The notes beneath the pieces were generated by a model, which saw nothing but the letters and a program-made list of their open reading frames with translations, was not told where the DNA came from and ran no database searches. From positions 7,589,277 to 7,653,276 of the forward strand of contig NC_089281.1 of assembly GCF_963678975.1 (NCBI RefSeq): a DNA stretch of 64,000 nucleotides. The letters run 5' to 3'. Shown one piece after another: positions 34,872 through 46,800 of this stretch; the stretch's first letter is position 1; each line of letters begins with the position of its first letter. Source of the stretch: Dysidea avara (Eukaryota > Porifera > Demospongiae > Dictyoceratida > Dysideidae). The translations under genes and the position numbers were made by a program.

Positions 34872-36496
34872 TCTATATACTAAGTGAGAACTTTCTTCAA
34901 GCTAGCACTACTGGGACACACACTAAACTGACACATTATTGTCACCTATATTTGCTTCAAAACAGTTCAGGAAACCCCTGTTTATAACACAAACAATGTG
35001 ATAGTTAACAAAACACTTCTGTTGCAATAACAGTAGTCACATACTGTAATTCAGCAAACTGTATATGATCTCCAGCATACGGTGTTAGCCTATTCAAATT
35101 CAACATTCTCCCACACATGATTCTATTAAGATCTCAAAGTTATAGTTAGTGTACTACTTTATCAATAACCTGGCATGGCTAAAGTATAGGGATAAATTTA
35201 CACTTCAGGTAATGATGTCTCGTTTCAACACATTGTAACAATCCATACTATAGCCTATAAAATTCCTCATATTTCTTATACTAGTTTGTTAATCTTTTTG
35301 TAAGAAAAACTTACGCATCAAAAGAATGGCTCCAAACCTATTAGCCTAAAACTACACACAGCCAAAATTTAGGAGCTCTGTGTGGACAGACACCACATGT
35401 TTTCTTTCTTCATGTTAATAGTACCACTGGGTGTATAGTGTGCTGGCTATCTTGGACACATGACACACTACCATGAGCCTTTTCAGACCACACATCCATG
35501 TTTCTCAGAATTTTCTCTTATACGAGGGGGAGAGACAGATGATTACTAGTGTGTTAGTGCAAATGTAGACAGTTTACTACTATCATAGCTACAGCTAGTG
35601 AATGAAGAGCTACTCTCAAGACTTGGCTAGTTGTTATTTACTCTACCATTTTTCTTGCTGATGTATCAGTTATAGTTAACAGTACTACAACAAATTCATT
35701 TGAGGACAAATTGCCACAGTTGATTTTAGCACCATAAACACACAAAGTACAAAACTAATATATGACAAGTGTGTAGATAGTTATGAAGGTGTCCATACTT
35801 GACCCAGACAATCTGATTGTAGGTACCTGTTATTCCACACCCATGGGCGGTCTGTAGGTAGACATTGTACAGTGGTAACATTTAAATATTTTTTGAAAGG
35901 ATCTGACAAACAAGGCTTCCATGATCACAAAAGCAAAGCTAATCTACATTCTTTTTTTCATAACTCCACCATTAGAAACCAATTTAACCTATGGCTGGCT
36001 TGCACTTTCACTATTGCACTTCAACACAACAGTCACTCTAATAGTTTTTCAGCACTCACCTTTTGTACTTTTCCATTTTAGAACCTTCCAAACCTTTCTT
36101 GTATAGTTTTGAACTAAACCTTTTATTTTTATAAGGTAGAAGGACAGCAATGGTCGTGATCCTTGGTGGAGGTCAAATTGACAAATGTAGCTACAACATT
36201 AAACAGTACCTCCCATAATCAAATTGCTTTAGGCATGTTTATAAAACGAATGGAGTGGTTAAACTTGGGTGACTTAGCCTCAATATACTTGGTAAATCAA
36301 TGATCAAAAGTGAGATATTCAATGCCTGAGGTCTTCCTACTAGCAGGATTTAACCATTTTAAAAACCTGCTAGCAGGTCTTTTAGTGAATTGTGTGTAAA
36401 ATACCTTATTAACAAATATCAAAGCATTTTATCATGCATAGCATTTTCTAAGGAAGGTTTTTTCCTGATAGTTCACAGGTATGTGGTTATTTTGCA
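34872..36496. other. Spacer with a dispersed repeat
   Basis: No gene seen. The segment 35590-35880 is a repeat copy listed separately. The remainder is AT-rich with no coding signal. Confidence 0.4.
35590..35880. repeat. Dispersed repeat, copy a
   Basis: Shares GATAGTTATGAAGGTGTCCA, TACTTGACCCAGACAATCTG, GTAGGTACCTGTTATTCCA and GTCTGTAGGTAGACA with 43025-43330 in the same orientation. The upstream part (CTAGTGAAT...CTCT...CTTGGCTA) also aligns. Non-coding; class unknown. Confidence 0.75.
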
Positions 36497-36754
36497 ATAT
36501 GTGACCGAATTTTGGAAAATCACCCATATGGGTGCGCATGAAATAATTAGAATTTCCATGTTTAGTGGGTTGCTAATAAGAGCAGGGAACAATTTTGAAA
36601 ATATTTCAAGAAGTTTCTTGTAATTTAAGGTATTGAGAATGGCTTAAATGCATCAACAAGTAGATTTGCACTATAAAGTTTGTGATTTGATTATTAAATA
36701 TTTTAGGTGTCAAATGCGCCCATATGGGTGATTTTCCAAAATTCAGTCACATAT
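36497..36754. mobile_element. MITE-like element with about 40-bp inverted repeats
   Basis: Left TGTGACCGAATTTTGGAAAA (continuing TCACCCATATGGGTGCGCA) is mirrored on the right by TGCGCCCATATGGGTGATTT, then TCCAAAATTCAGTCACA. Non-coding, 258 bp. Confidence 0.85.
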
Positions 36755-37814
36755 ATTTACTTCATTCTTTGCAAGAAACAACCCAGCACATGTTAGGTGA
36801 ACATTTTTTGTCATGTAATGTTCAATATTAATATACTAAAACTCAACAAATTTGCAACACTAGTAGCCTATCTGTTTGCTGCACCATTTTGGTAGTTATC
36901 AAGGAGCTGCGCATTAAGAGTAAAAATAATTATATAAATCACCAATGCATGCAACTCCAAGCTTGTATTGTATGTACATTGTATTTTTGGGTGGAGGCGA
37001 CTGGTACATAGTGTTTGCACTCAACCATGTGCAAGTTGTTTTGCCATCTGTAGAATGCTAAATGTATGAGGCCATTCTGTGGCCTTTTACAGAAGTGACC
37101 TTTATTCATAGGGTAGGGTTGCACTGTGGTCCATGTACTAAGGCATTTATATTAGAAACAAAAGTTCATAATGTCTTTGCAAAGCTGAGTTATAAGCATT
37201 TATTTAATTGTGTCATTTTTGAGACTTTTCAGTTCAATGAATAGAAATGGAGAAATTTTAAAGGACAAAATCATACAGTATGATGGTACTGTATATTAGG
37301 GATCATGAAGAGCTGGGCCTTTCCAGCCAAAAATATCATCCTAAAACCAGTTCCCTTCGTGAAAGCTTGGTAGCATTGGTTAGGCACAGCCAAGCCCAAA
37401 ATGTCTTCAGACCAACCCCAAACCCTTCCAAAAGGTTTCTATGGAATGTTTAAATTTTTTCTATTTAACAGAATTTTATGCTGACTGACTCACTGACTAA
37501 CTACATGATGCAAGCATAACTCAACAATAGATAAGGCTGCAGGCTTGTTTTCTTCACTATTTGACATCGCTTCATCCTGAAGTAGCACAACAGAAAAAAT
37601 TAGGAGGATTAGAGATCAAAAGAAAAACAAGTAGTGAAACAAGAGAATAGCTAAAGTGGTGAAACAAGGAAGGTTGCCTATACCTGTCTGCAGGTATAGG
37701 GTAGTTACAAAATTCTTGGTTGGTTTTCTAAGTACAGTAGAAAATTAAGGTAAGTAAGGGGGTTTCCAGACAGCTGCATATTCCAGACGCTTAGATTACA
37801 ATCTGCTACTAAAG
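36755..37814. other. No gene recognised
   Basis: Non-coding. A stretch near 37270-37620 (with TGACTGACTCACTGACTAAC) looks like interspersed repeat DNA, but I cannot assign a class. Confidence 0.35.
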
Positions 37815-38235
37815 GATAAAAATGGAAATTTATTTATTAATACTATAATACTTTAAGGGCTGTACAGATCAACACTATACAAAATTAAACTAGCTAAAGA
37901 GCTTAAATGATTAATTACAGACCTGAAGGTGTACCAGTGTCTTGCACTGGTAGCCATAATTAATTACTTACAAATTACAATTAGCTATATATCTACAAAT
38001 AATAATTACGATGGGGTAGCTATAAAGAGTACAAGTTAAAGAATAAAAGTACTTAGTAGGAGCTTGAATGTTTGAGCAGGGGCAATGGAAATAAAAAGTA
38101 CATAGATTATTACTGTCAAAACTGTTAACAAAATGATTCCAAAAATAATTCTTGAGTTTGATAGTTTGGAGTGTCAATTAATGGTAAACTGTTCCACAAT
38201 CTAGGTATACGGTAGAAGTAGATTAATTAATTTTT
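37815..38235 (-). mobile_element. LINE 3' fragment (RT C-terminus)
   Basis: On the minus strand, broken frames read YFYRIPRLWNSLPLIDTP, then NYFWNHFVNSFDSNNLCTF and a CPC motif. This is the typical C-terminal end of CR1/L2-like LINE proteins, followed by an A/T-rich 3' part near 37820 (TTTATTTATTAATACT). Several frame changes; inactive. Confidence 0.7.
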
Positions 38236-41200
38236 GAGTACCCAAGTACCCTACTTGTGTGCAATAAAACACTAAAGTTTTGCCTCGATAGCTTTAAGAA
38301 TTGCTGAGATCCGTCACGATTTGCTTGCGCGTGTAGAATATTTTTGTGTGAAAAACTTTCTATTTGTGTATTAACTGTAAGAGATTGAGGCTAAGCTAGC
38401 ATAGACAGCATAAATTGTCAATCACATTATACAGTGAACAGATATATGATTTAGAGTTAGTACAACTCTGCAATCCATGCCCATTACCTGGGTCATGTAA
38501 ACTTGCATGCGCTATCAAGTATGCTGTTTCTGTATTAAGGCAAGGGCTGATACAAATTCCAGGCAGTAGATCAAATGTCGCATCTTTAAAAGCATTATAA
38601 GACACTCGCATGGTCTGAGCAAAGCTTGAGCAGCATAAGACAATTCTGCTGCTAAATAATCACTATCAGAAACAAGTAATCAGCCAAACAGAATGATGCT
38701 ATCAGTCTCTGCATAAATAAGGTATATGTTATTATCTATGGTCTCTATTGGGCCATGATACTCGATCATCATGGAGTGCAGCATTTCACCATAACAATGC
38801 CTAGTATAGTTTTAGTGGTGTCCAGAACATAAATTTTGGGCATTTTCTCAAATTGCAAACTCATACTGCTCTTTCTCCTAGCTCCCTATATTTTACCACT
38901 CACAATTTATACCACCAATAAACTAGTTCATTGGCTAAAATTTGATTAAAATTTGTTATCCCTTCAAGCTAATTCTAATGCATGTACTGTACAATCCCAT
39001 ATCCAATGTATGAGGTATGTGATCTATAGATCTCTTGTTATTATTGTTACTGGGTAGACAGCACAGCTGATATGCTCAGGAAAAAAAATTACAATTCAAT
39101 CACAATATGTAATTATGTAGTTAGTATCGAATTCCATACACTGTTTGAAATTCTATCAATGTTGTTGTCACATTCAATTATATTTGATTGTAAATTATTC
39201 CAATCTTTGCTCTTATATTTTCAAATAGATACTGTTTCCTACAACGCAAATGTTTATATTATTATGAGATTAATAAAGCCTATACTGAGGTGCAGTGGCC
39301 AAGTTTGGTCTAGGTCACAGTGGCTAAAAAACTATTTTTTACAACTAGCCCAAACCTAAGACCGGGGGGGGGGGGGGGTAGTAGTACATATAAATAAAAT
39401 TTGTATTTGAATTGCATATTTTGTGTTCTATATTGTAGCGATTGTTGTCAAGCAAATATCAGTGAAGGGAATGATTGAAGGGATTTCAAGAGAGTGTGGG
39501 AGCATATTTACCTATTTGAAACATAATTGCGGCTAGATCAAACTATTGCTTTATAAGATTTTAAAGGCAATTATGTTATATCAATAGTGGACTGTGAAAA
39601 TGACCATGACTACAATTGCAATTTTAGTGGACCACAAGTGGAAAATTTTTGAAAATGGCAATCTCAAGACTGGATCTTGAGGTACTTTTAGTCAAATCCC
39701 TATAAACATGTACAGCATATGTATGCAATTTTTGACTTTATTCTTTTCAGTGATGCGGCTTGTTATTTAGTCTGACTTTTTCAACTAGCCAAATCACCAT
39801 TTACAACTAACCAAAAGTCATGTACAACTAGCTTTTTGACCACAACTAACCCCTTTTTTAGCCCCTGCTAGGTCATCAATGGAGTAAGGTAAGGGCAGAC
39901 GTTTCTAGACAACGTTTGCAAGTGTGATAATAGAAGTGTACAAAATATACATCAGAATTGAAAAATCGGAAGCTGTTAATAACTATAAAGGAATTCATGA
40001 TACACATATAGCTATTGCTACTTTTTTTATTTTTACAGATAAATGTGCAAAGCTTACTGAAGGTATAACTACATGGTGACAAGGATGCAGTGCAGATAAT
40101 TGGCTTCATCTATAGAAATAATATGATTAATAATAAAATAGGTACCGGTATAATTTCTATGTTATACAAATGCAGCAAAAATATTCTCACCGTGTGTAGA
40201 CAATGTGACTGGAACTACAGGTAACACAGATGGTGGTGGGCAGTGCTCTGTTAACAGTGCATTCCACAGTTCAGGATCATATTCTGCATGATTACTGAGC
40301 CAGTTTTAAATTAGCTTTATGTCATTCTACAGTGTGTTTAATTTTAACCACTGTAGAGCTGTAAGTACCTTAGACGGTCAATTATAATATACTCATACAT
40401 ATAATCTCCCTTGTAGCACGGCTTCCTTTTTAGCTTCATTAGTAAAACAGCTAAGCAACAAATTTTGATGAAATTGTTCACTTTGTGATAAAAGCACCAA
40501 AATTTCTGTGGAAGTTAAGTAAGGTATACTAACTAATTTGAGATACGGTGCTACGTCAAAATCATTGCCTAAGGGCATGTTTGGAAGCTCTAAAACTAGG
40601 TTATAAACCGATTTCTAGCTGATTAGGAAATCATACAAGTGCATTCAAAATCTTCATTTTTGCTTAAATAGCATGAGTGTATTTTAGTGAAATCAGAAAA
40701 TTTTTCAAACTGTGGTAAAACAAACTGTTCTTAAACACTTCTAATGAGCCAATATTTCAGTGCAAAAGTATAGGGACAATCCAATAGAAATAATATATTA
40801 CACATATATGGCTTCATATATCTTGAACCTCTGTGCTTCTCAAAATTGCAAGTTAATGACCTGGATGGACACATTCTCTGATCAACTTTTGGATATGACC
40901 ATCCCTTGCTTGTCTACGCAAATGCAAAGTTTCAGTACACTTACTATAATAGGTTCCCCAATACATTTTCTATTGGTTTTAATTGTCAAGTTCTTTGAGC
41001 GTGACATGATTGGTAAGTTTAATGGCACCGTATCTAATATGAATCGAGCAAATATTGTACCTTTTATCAAAAAGTGAACAATTTTTTCACTTAGCTGCTC
41101 TACTACATTGGAATTAGGAAGGAAGCCTTGGAAAAAGCCTACATACACTAGTGAGATTATGCACATTGAATATTGACAGCTGGTCCATGAATGGCACGCT

Positions 41201-41340
41201 GCTTACCACAGGGAAGTGCAACCATTTTCATGAAAGGAATGTGGAGAGAAATTAGACGCACTTCAAGTGGATTGAGGTATGATAATTCTAGTGGAAGGTG
41301 TATATTATTAGCTTTGGAGCAGTCCACACTATAATGCATT
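38236..41340. other. No gene recognised
   Basis: AT-rich spacer. It contains a G15 run at about 39364-39378 and repeated ACAACTA(G/A)C words at 39340-39350 and 39780-39850. No ORF shows a family match. Confidence 0.4.
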
Positions 41341-42458
41341 GTGGCATGTCTTGCAGACCCACTGCAAATTACAGATGAACATCATTTCATTGAGGGAGAC
41401 CACAAAGAACAATACACCAAGTTTCCCTTACCATGTCCCAACAAATGTGCAGCATCAAGTGTCCCTTGTGAAAACCTGGAAGCACACAGGAAAGAGTGTT
41501 CTATTGAAGAAGTTGAGTGTTTAGCTGATTGTGGGAAGGTATTACAGCGACAACATCTGACCGATCATCTTGAGAACAACTGTCCACGTCGTAAGGTTGC
41601 CTGTGAGTACTGCCAAATTACAGAAGAACATCGATTTATTGAGGGAGAGCACAAAGAACAATGTCCAAAATTTCCTTTATCCTGTCCCAACAAGTGTGAA
41701 GTTGACAGTGTCCTTTGTGAAGATATGGAAGCACACAGGAAGGAGTATCCTCTTGAAATGGTACAGTGCGAGTATCACAATGTGGGGTGTGAAGAAGTGA
41801 TGATACATAAGGACTTAGAGAAACACAAAATGGGAGATCACTCGTCCTGGGCTGTATCACGACTTGATATTGCACTGGAACAGATCAACACATTGATGAT
41901 TGTAGTAAATCAAACAGCTCTCCTTCAAGGACACACTTTCCATGCCAGTGCTAGTGGTACATCCGTAGTTAAAGCAGCAAAATGGTCTGTAAAGCTAACA
42001 GCAATGACGGCTATGATCAAATCTGGTAATCAGGTATGCCCAGTAATTGTGAAGGTTGCTGAACTTAGTAAAAAAAAAGAAAGATAAGTTAAAATGTTGA
42101 AGTGACTCTTTCTACAGACATTAAAGGGTACAAGGTTTGCTTATGTCTTTACCTTGATGGTGATGGTAGTGATACATACCTGCAAGTGTACCTACAGCTC
42201 GTGAAGGGTTCATATGATGACAACCAATATTGGCCAATGAGGAGAAAGTTTGAAATAAAACTGTTGAACCAGATCAGCGATTGTGACCACCATTCTATGA
42301 CAATAATAACTTATGATGATCAAACCCCAGACATTGGTGGTAGAACAACAGGTTGGGGTATAGCATAATTTATTTCTAGTGAAGACCTCTGTGAAGTAAC
42401 TCCCACGCATCAGTATCTCAAAAATGATTGCATTTACCTCCAAGTTAGCAAACTTTAG
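41341..42458 (+). pseudogene. Broken TRAF-like gene (zinc fingers plus MATH domain)
   Basis: TRAF-type zinc-finger repeats run from 41341 (ITDEHHFIEGDHKEQ, PCPNKCAASSVPCENLEAHR, VECLADCGKVLQRQHLTDHL, then ITEEHRFIEGEHKEQCPKFP and CEYHNVGCEEVM). The MATH/TRAF-C domain is at about 41970-42458 (WSVKLTAMTAMIKSGNQVCP, GYKVCLCLYLDGDGSDTYLQ, KFEIKLLNQISDCDHHSMT, WGIA, FISSEDL, YLKNDCIYLQVSKL). There is no RING domain and no intron. The frame is lost at about 42075-42120, and TAA at 42366 replaces the expected Gln of WGIAQFIS. TRAF proteins are cytoplasmic adaptors of TNF/TLR-type receptors. This copy cannot make an intact MATH domain. It is probably a truncated duplicate of one of many TRAF-like genes; a retrocopy is possible. 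Confidence 0.87.
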
Positions 42459-43883
42459 AAACAATAAGCACAAGTTATAGACTTAATTGTATCACAACAT
42501 GAGGAATGTATTAAGGGATGCAACAGAGCAAAAATCACCAGATGTGTTCTTAATCAAAGCCTTGTTATACCCTGTTGGAAAACTTGTTTAGCTCATATTT
42601 ATACTAGGCAAATATACAGAGGCAAAATCTTATACATGCTTCATCAGTGTTGATTACTAAACCATAAAGTTAATGCAGTATCTAACTAAGTCTAAATCTT
42701 GTTCTATTCATTTTGTAAAAAGTGAATACACCCCCAGTAGCTTCAATGATTCAATGCACTTAGCTTAGTTTATGGAGCTAGCTCCCAAACAACTCTCCCA
42801 GCAGCAGCTCCACTGTATTTATATGTGGCCAATGTATCAGCACCCACACAATACATTCAAGATCAAGTATCCTGTGCATGCCAAATGCTATAGTGTTTGC
42901 AGAATGCCTTATCATATGGAAAGAGAGTCAAAAGACATATGGTTACTTGTGTATACTCTACAAGTAACCTTATACCAGTGGAATCTTGGCTGGTGTTACA
43001 TAAGGTAGGGGATTAATAATACAATCACAACTAGTGAATTAACTCTACTCTTAGACCTTGGCTAATTGCTAACTATAATACCTTTTTTCCTTTTCCTTGT
43101 TGTCACTACCAGTGCTTTAAATTTATGCATGCTACATACCAAAGTGTTACATTTGACTTTGACTGGTGGTGTGCAATAATCAAAACACAAAAGTAGGTAT
43201 AATTATATAGATAGTTATGAAGGCGTCCATACTTGACCCAGACAATCTGGTTGTAGGTACCTGTTATTCCATACCCATGGACAGTCTGTAGGTAGACAAT
43301 GCATACTGGTAACATAATTATATTATATACCCAGATCTGAGAAAACCAAGATTCCACACACAAGAAATCAAACTCCTTTATACTTCAACTGGATCGGTAT
43401 ACTCATTGACTATCAATTCTCATGCAATACTGGTATCAGGTTTGTGAAGCAAGACCTTGTGAAAACTATAAGAGGAGGTTTGGCACCATTTAGTAGCCAC
43501 AGCTTTGTGTAACAGTGAATACTGTACGTACCAGCCTTAAAGCCACAATTTAAGCCACAGAGAGTTGATAAATTTCTTTATCAGTTAATAAGTGTAAGAG
43601 CCTGTAAGGACCACAAATTTGACCTCTGACCTTTCACTCGAGTAGCCCACCCACCCACTACCACCACCTAATGCCACTATATGTGTACCATGTGTGATAT
43701 TATTACCCACAAGAATTATTACCCACAAGAAAACAGCTGCACAAATTTTTCTGATCTTGTACTCACAAAGATATCTAAAAAGCGGATGAACTCATGTACT
43801 TAAGTTTGAGCACTGGGAAATTACAGTTGCATATTTATTTAGCATTTTGTGGGTGGAACCTGGTTTAGTCTCATGTTTCTCAC
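42459..43883. other. Spacer; expected site of the TDP1 3' end but no last exon seen
   Basis: Contains the second copy of a dispersed repeat (43025-43330). I looked on the minus strand for a final TDP1 exon (W-x-W and a DxHG...W ending) and did not find one. Confidence 0.4.
43025..43330. repeat. Dispersed repeat, copy b
   Basis: Same orientation and block order as 35590-35880 (GATAGTTATGAAGGCGTCCA, TACTTGACCCAGACAATCTG, GTAGGTACCTGTTATTCCA). Confidence 0.75.
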
Positions 43884-46800
43884 CACTAGCAGAATACGAT
43901 GTCAAAGGCACATCATAAGGCAACCTCATTTGACCACTATGTGGTGTTGATGTTGATATGGAGTAACTCTTTAAAGTACAAGGTAAATACAGGCTTTACT
44001 AAATAAAACCCACCTCATTTTCTGGTGTAAACAATACACCAATTTCATATGATCTTATTTTCAACTGTGTGCCCTTTTTTTCCAAGCCACCCCAAGCAGC
44101 TTTTGAAAGGTTGGCACTACCAAATAAATTGCAAGCGAACATATATATGTAAATAAATTTATTTTTAAAAAGAAATTGCATCAGTTATTACAGAAACATT
44201 ACCTGGTGAGCAACAGCCATGATAGCTTGGTATAATCATCTGATGTTCTTGCATATGTCTTAATATGCGGAGAAGCCCTAGTTCTACCAGTCACTGCTGC
44301 TTTCCAATGACTAACAATAATTGATTCAACATAACACTTGTTGTCTCGTCACCTTACCACATATAGTTTGTGAGATATGATTGTTTCTGGGCATTCTGAG
44401 ATGAGTATGGTATTGACCCTCCAGCTAAAATGACAAACACAAATAAATCAGTGACAAGACGCAAGACGACATACCCATGTATCCTTCTAAAGAGTTTTTA
44501 ACATTTTCAACAGTAGGAAATACCTAATAAATGCTGTACAATATAATTGTTCAAGAGAATTGGTTAGTACAAACCAGGTGTAACTTGGCAGTTTTTGCTA
44601 CTGTGATGCTGGCACCACGTGTACTGGACAAAGATGCTAGCCACTCTCCAGTCAACCAGTGAGAACTGGTGGGTCCCAGAGAGCCAATACTAGAAAACTG
44701 TCCAATGATTGGCCACCCTGAATTAACCATCGTTGAAGTGGGACCGTGTTGTGATAGTATCTAGAATGATACGGGATGCATTAAATAAAAGTATTACGTA
44801 GTCTACCTTTCTCATTTTCATGTGTCCCCACTTAAGCATGTCACGGCCACAGTGCGCACCAGGTACTGATGCAACAAGGCGAACTCTGTTGAGAAAAGAA
44901 ATACCACACTCACGAACGCATGCACGCACGCACACTACACACATTAAATTACACACACATATATACACACAATTACACACCCAGCCTGAGATAAGTCATG
45001 CTGCTTAATCCGTTCAATCCATTCACTGAGTCCTTTATTTTGATATGCGCTGAGGTAATCCTACAGACAACTGATATCTAATAAAAGAACATTTACAGAA
45101 TTACTAACTTACCAATAAATCTGTTTTGAAGCCGGTTTGTACTGTATCAGCATCCTTAGACAAGTTTGGAAACTTGCGACTGATCCAAACACTAATAAAA
45201 TAGAACAATAAAATAAGGATTAAGCATTTACAGATTACCCTTGTGACTTCTGATGCCAGTCACGAGCAATGAGGTTAGCAGTGTGGATGACAACTCGAAG
45301 ACCATCTTCATAAGCTAACAACATCATCTTACTAAGGAAGTAGAGTCACTCACACACTATACAACATGTGTTGGTACTGTATAGCCTAAATATTTCGAGG
45401 GGTAAAAATTTTCGAGGTTCAGCAATGTAAAAATATGATTTATAAACGATCCCATAGGTAATATATTTATAAACGATCCCATAGGTAATATATGGAAAAA
45501 GTGAAAAATTTCCCCCTCAAAATATTTCGGCTATATGGTATGGTTTATGGAATCTGCATAATTTGAACACATGCACTGGGACAACCAGAAGTTCCTGATT
45601 ATCAATGTGTCCTGATTTACAGTTCAGTTTTAGGGTTGGGCAATATTACAATATATCATTGCTCGTGATACAAGCATAAGACAATAACCATATCAAGGCT
45701 ATTTTTACACATCGTGATATATCAAGTTCATGATAATTACTTACAAATTGTAATACCATTAATAAAACTGTCTTAGAAATGCAGCAAATTAGCTTAGGGA
45801 TTGTTTATGGGATGGATACAACAGTACAAGCCATAGCAAATATTGTAATGTGCATAAAATATCATGATAATATTGACTATTGTTACGAATACTTCCGTGA
45901 TATACACAATGGTACACTTTTTTTCAGTATCGCCCAACCCTATTCAGTTTATGCCCTAATGCTTCCGTATCTATGTAGGTATCCCAGTGGCGGATACAGG
46001 GGGGTTGCAATGGTTTCAGCTGAAACCCCCTCTGAAAAGTGCACGCGCCCCTAATTAATTTACGATTCGTGTGAGTGATAAAATCACCAATAGTTATGCA
46101 TAGTGTATCACATTGGGACCTTTTCTACTGGTCAAATTTCATACTTTTACCTTTGAAATCACTAAATATGGCACTACGGTGTTGAAGCATGTTAAGTGCC
46201 TCTAAAAATAATTATCGTTTTAGTGCTGTTTTGCTTCAAAACTTTCTGTGAAGGCCTGGATGAACTATGAAACAATGCTTTGGAGTGATTTTATGATTCA
46301 CTATAGATCTATGTAGCTATATAGGCCACTGAGCTATAAGACTGAGTTAACAACCTCTGCTGGACTATAGCTAAGTGGTATCACAGTTATTGAAAACTTC
46401 CTGAACCTGAAAATTCCTAGATCTGCCACTGTATCCTCATTATTGAGTGTGCTTGTAAAAGGTGCCACTATGCATACATAAATTGATTGCTCTATTAGAG
46501 TATATTAGAAACATGAAAATTCTGCTATGCATACTCTTGCAAATATACACAGCTAAATTCAGATTAGATTATCCATTTTTGTCAAAATATGATACCTGTG
46601 ATGTGTCCCATACATTATCTCCAGTCTAGCCTGAAAACAGTTTGAACTAACAAGTCGTATAGCAAAGACATGTCTTTCACACCTGCATTAGTTTAACTTG
46701 TGGGAAAGGATCTGCCTCACATCTCAACTTGGCAAGTGCCTCCCTTTGATCTCCATGTACTAGCAAAAGTGGCTTGTCTCTACAAGAGCTACCATTATAT

